Below are positions 29,938 through 31,658 of a stretch of 31,658 nt of DNA, piece by piece (positions within the stretch are counted from its first letter, which is position 1; the number at the start of each line of letters is the position of its first letter). Made by a program: the position numbers and the translations under genes. This stretch comes from an uncultured Eubacteriales bacterium (GTDB lineage: Bacteria > Bacillota > Clostridia > Christensenellales > Aristaeellaceae): contig USDD01000019.1 in NCBI GenBank assembly GCA_900553265.1, forward strand, positions 1 through 31,658, in the 5' to 3' direction. A model generated the notes under the pieces. That model did no database searches and was not told the origin of the DNA. It saw only the letters and a program-made list of their open reading frames with translations.

Positions 29938-31212
29938 ATGAAGGAAGTTGTAATCGGATTTCTGGGCTGCGGCAATGTTGGCGGGGGCGTGTGGTCGCTG
30001 CTGACAGGCTTTTCCCGCGAGATTGCTCACCGCGACAGTCTCTCCATCCGCATCAAGCGGGTGCTGGTGCGCGATGTGAACAAAACCCGCGCCTGCGGTG
30101 TGCCGCATGAACTGCTGACAACGAACGCCGATGACGTGGTGAACGACCCGGAAATCAGCATCGTTGTCGAATTCATGGGCGGCGAACAGCCTGCGACGGA
30201 CTACATGCTCCGCGCGCTGGAAAACGGCAAGACCGTTGTCACGGCGAACAAAGTCGCCATTGCCCTGAACTGGCACCGTCTGCAAGCCGCTGCACAGCGC
30301 AACCATGTGGGTCTGTACTACGAAGCGAGCGTCTGCGGCGCGATTCCGATTATCAACACCCTCATGCAGCCCCTGCAAGCGAACCGCATTGATTCCCTGA
30401 TGGGCATCATCAACGGCACGACGAACTACATCCTTTCCCGTATGTACGAAAACGGCGAGGACTACGAAGCCGTGCTGCACGACGCACAGCAGCTGGGGCT
30501 GGCCGAACCGAACCCGTCCGCCGATGTCGAGGGACTGGACGCGGCCTATAAGCTCTCTATTATGGCGAGCCTTGCCTTCCACGCGCGCGTGCCGTTCAGC
30601 AAGGTCTATCGCGAAGGCATCACGAAAATTACGGCGGTGGATATTGCCTATGCGCGCGAGATGGGCTATGTGCTGAAACTGCTGGCGATTGCCAAGCGCA
30701 GCGGGAGCACCATCGAGGTTCGCGTGCATCCGACGCTGATTGCGCACGACCATCCGCTGTCGCAGGTCAACGGCAGCTTCAATGCCGTCTATCTGCACGG
30801 CCACGCTTGCAAGGAAATGATGCTGCAGGGCCGCGGCGCGGGCGATTTGCCGACGGCGAGCGCGGTGGTGGGCGACATACTTCATGCCGCGACGGTGGAT
30901 GTGCATGTGCATCCGACGTTTGTGAACAGCGCAAATGCGGATGCGTCGCTGGTGTTCACGAACGACTGGAAAACGCGGTATTTCCTGCGTTTGTCGATTC
31001 AGGACGAGCCGGGTTCGCTGGCGAAGATTGCGACGTGGCTGTCGAGCGAGCAGGTGTCGATTGCAACGATGATGCAGAAGGCGGAGCTGGCGGGGAGCCG
31101 CGTGCCGCTGATTATCATTACGCACGAGGCGAATGAACAGGCGATTCGGGCGGCATTGGCGAAGTTTGACCCGGAGGTCTGCACGGTGGAAAATATGATT
31201 CGGGTGGAATAA
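29938..31212 (+). CDS. hom: Homoserine dehydrogenase with C-terminal ACT domain
   Basis: 424 residues, the usual length of ACT-bearing enzymes. NAD(P)-binding GFLGCGNVGGGVW (about 8-20), VVTANKVAIALNW, the substrate region YYEASVCGAIPIINTL, the signature GIINGTTNYILSRM and ADVEGLDAAYKLSIMASLAF with the catalytic Lys/Asp set. The C-terminal about 75 residues (YFLRLSIQDEPGSLAKIATWLSSEQVSIATM) are an ACT domain, usually the site of threonine feedback inhibition. It reduces aspartate semialdehyde to homoserine for threonine and methionine synthesis. AGGAGG lies before the ATG. A MITE lies between it and coaX. Confidence 0.95.
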   Translation: MKEVVIGFLGCGNVGGGVWSLLTGFSREIAHRDSLSIRIKRVLVRDVNKTRACGVPHELLTTNADDVVNDPEISIVVEFMGGEQPATDYMLRALENGKTVVTANKVAIALNWHRLQAAAQRNHVGLYYEASVCGAIPIINTLMQPLQANRIDSLMGIINGTTNYILSRMYENGEDYEAVLHDAQQLGLAEPNPSADVEGLDAAYKLSIMASLAFHARVPFSKVYREGITKITAVDIAYAREMGYVLKLLAIAKRSGSTIEVRVHPTLIAHDHPLSQVNGSFNAVYLHGHACKEMMLQGRGAGDLPTASAVVGDILHAATVDVHVHPTFVNSANADASLVFTNDWKTRYFLRLSIQDEPGSLAKIATWLSSEQVSIATMMQKAELAGSRVPLIIITHEANEQAIRAALAKFDPEVCTVENMIRVE

Positions 31213-31269
31213 TCAGGGAACCATATTCGATGATATGATGGATGCTTTAAGATAAGGAAGGCGATTTTC

Positions 31270-31658
31270 ATGCAGACCATTACCGTACCGCTGGGCGAAA
31301 GAAGCTATCCGATTCATATCGAACGCGGCCTGCTGGCGAAAACGGGCGCAATGATTCGTGAGAAGCTCGGCGACATTGCGGTCGCGGTTGTCAGCGATGA
31401 CCATGTTGCGCCGCTGTATATGGAAGAAGTCGTGTCGTCGATGGAAAAGGTCGGGCTGTGCGTGTGCAGCATTGTCCTGCCGCACGGCGAGCAGACGAAG
31501 TGCCTGAAATCGCTGGAAACGCTGTATGCCTTCCTCTGCGAACATCATCTGACGCGCAAGGATGCCATCGTCGCGCTGGGCGGCGGGGTGATTGGCGATT
31601 TGGCGGGGCTGGCGGCGGCGACGTACTTGCGCGGCGTGCATTTTGTGCAGCTGCCGAC
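31270..31658 (+). CDS. aroB: 3-dehydroquinate synthase AroB, N-terminal part (cut by window edge)
   Basis: The frame is open to the window end, giving about 129 residues: MQTITVPLGERSYPIHIERGLL, VVSDDHVAPLY, VLPHGEQTKCLKSLETLY and the NAD-binding KDAIVALGGGVIGDLAGLAAATYLRGVHFVQLP. These are the standard AroB N-terminal blocks. The enzyme converts DAHP to 3-dehydroquinate, step two of the shikimate pathway. AAGGAAGG lies upstream of the ATG, 57 bases after hom. Confidence 0.95.
   Translation, partial: MQTITVPLGERSYPIHIERGLLAKTGAMIREKLGDIAVAVVSDDHVAPLYMEEVVSSMEKVGLCVCSIVLPHGEQTKCLKSLETLYAFLCEHHLTRKDAIVALGGGVIGDLAGLAAATYLRGVHFVQLP

Overview
The window looks like a chromosomal segment of a high-GC member of Bacillota, class Clostridia. 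The marker genes are ireB, ruvX and a DUF1292 gene, a GerMN-domain protein, a clostridial-type HflX, an IscR-like/IscS/IscU operon, RqcH, CoaX and an ECF S component. Strong GGAGG-type ribosome binding sites and extended -10 promoters fit this assignment. Genus cannot be told from sequence alone. There is no insertion sequence, phage or CRISPR array; it is mostly housekeeping DNA with two small palindromic MITE-like elements.

Layout. Positions 1-2548 (minus) hold the N-terminus of a sensor kinase and uvrB, whose reading frame runs on into the helix-turn-helix of an OmpR-type regulator. Positions 2754-6630 (minus) hold a PRC-barrel gene, a small membrane-type protein, an AI-2E-family permease, ireB, an iron-sulfur aldo/keto reductase, and ruvX fused in frame to DUF1292. 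Positions 6857-10491 hold an orphan response regulator (+), RNase R (-) and a TRIC/UPF0126 membrane protein (+). Positions 10595-14511 (minus) hold hflX and the operon rrf2/iscR-like - iscS - iscU. Positions 14738-18746 (minus) hold a sugar-phosphate isomerase-like protein, an FGGY kinase and a MATE exporter. Positions 18996-21674 (minus) hold a membrane-anchored Thr/Pro-rich protein and rqcH.

From 21828 the genes are mostly on the plus strand: GerMN protein, an rph-rdgB fusion, a YfcE-type phosphoesterase interrupted by an in-frame TAG, a GNAT acetyltransferase, an esterase and a Dabb protein. A five-gene tRNA array follows (Val, Asp, Phe, Gly, Cys). Beyond it lie an NAD-dependent epimerase (-), then an ECF S component, coaX, a MITE, hom and the start of aroB. 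The S component next to coaX suggests pantothenate uptake coupled to the first step of coenzyme A synthesis.

Most unusual points: the UvrB-winged helix chimera (real fusion, deletion scar or assembly join); the RuvX-DUF1292 read-through fusion with an internal start; two divergent promoters sharing one palindromic -35; the TAG in an otherwise intact phosphoesterase; the two MITE-like palindromes; and a possible structured leader before the ECF gene. All functional statements come from reading motifs by eye; no database search was run.
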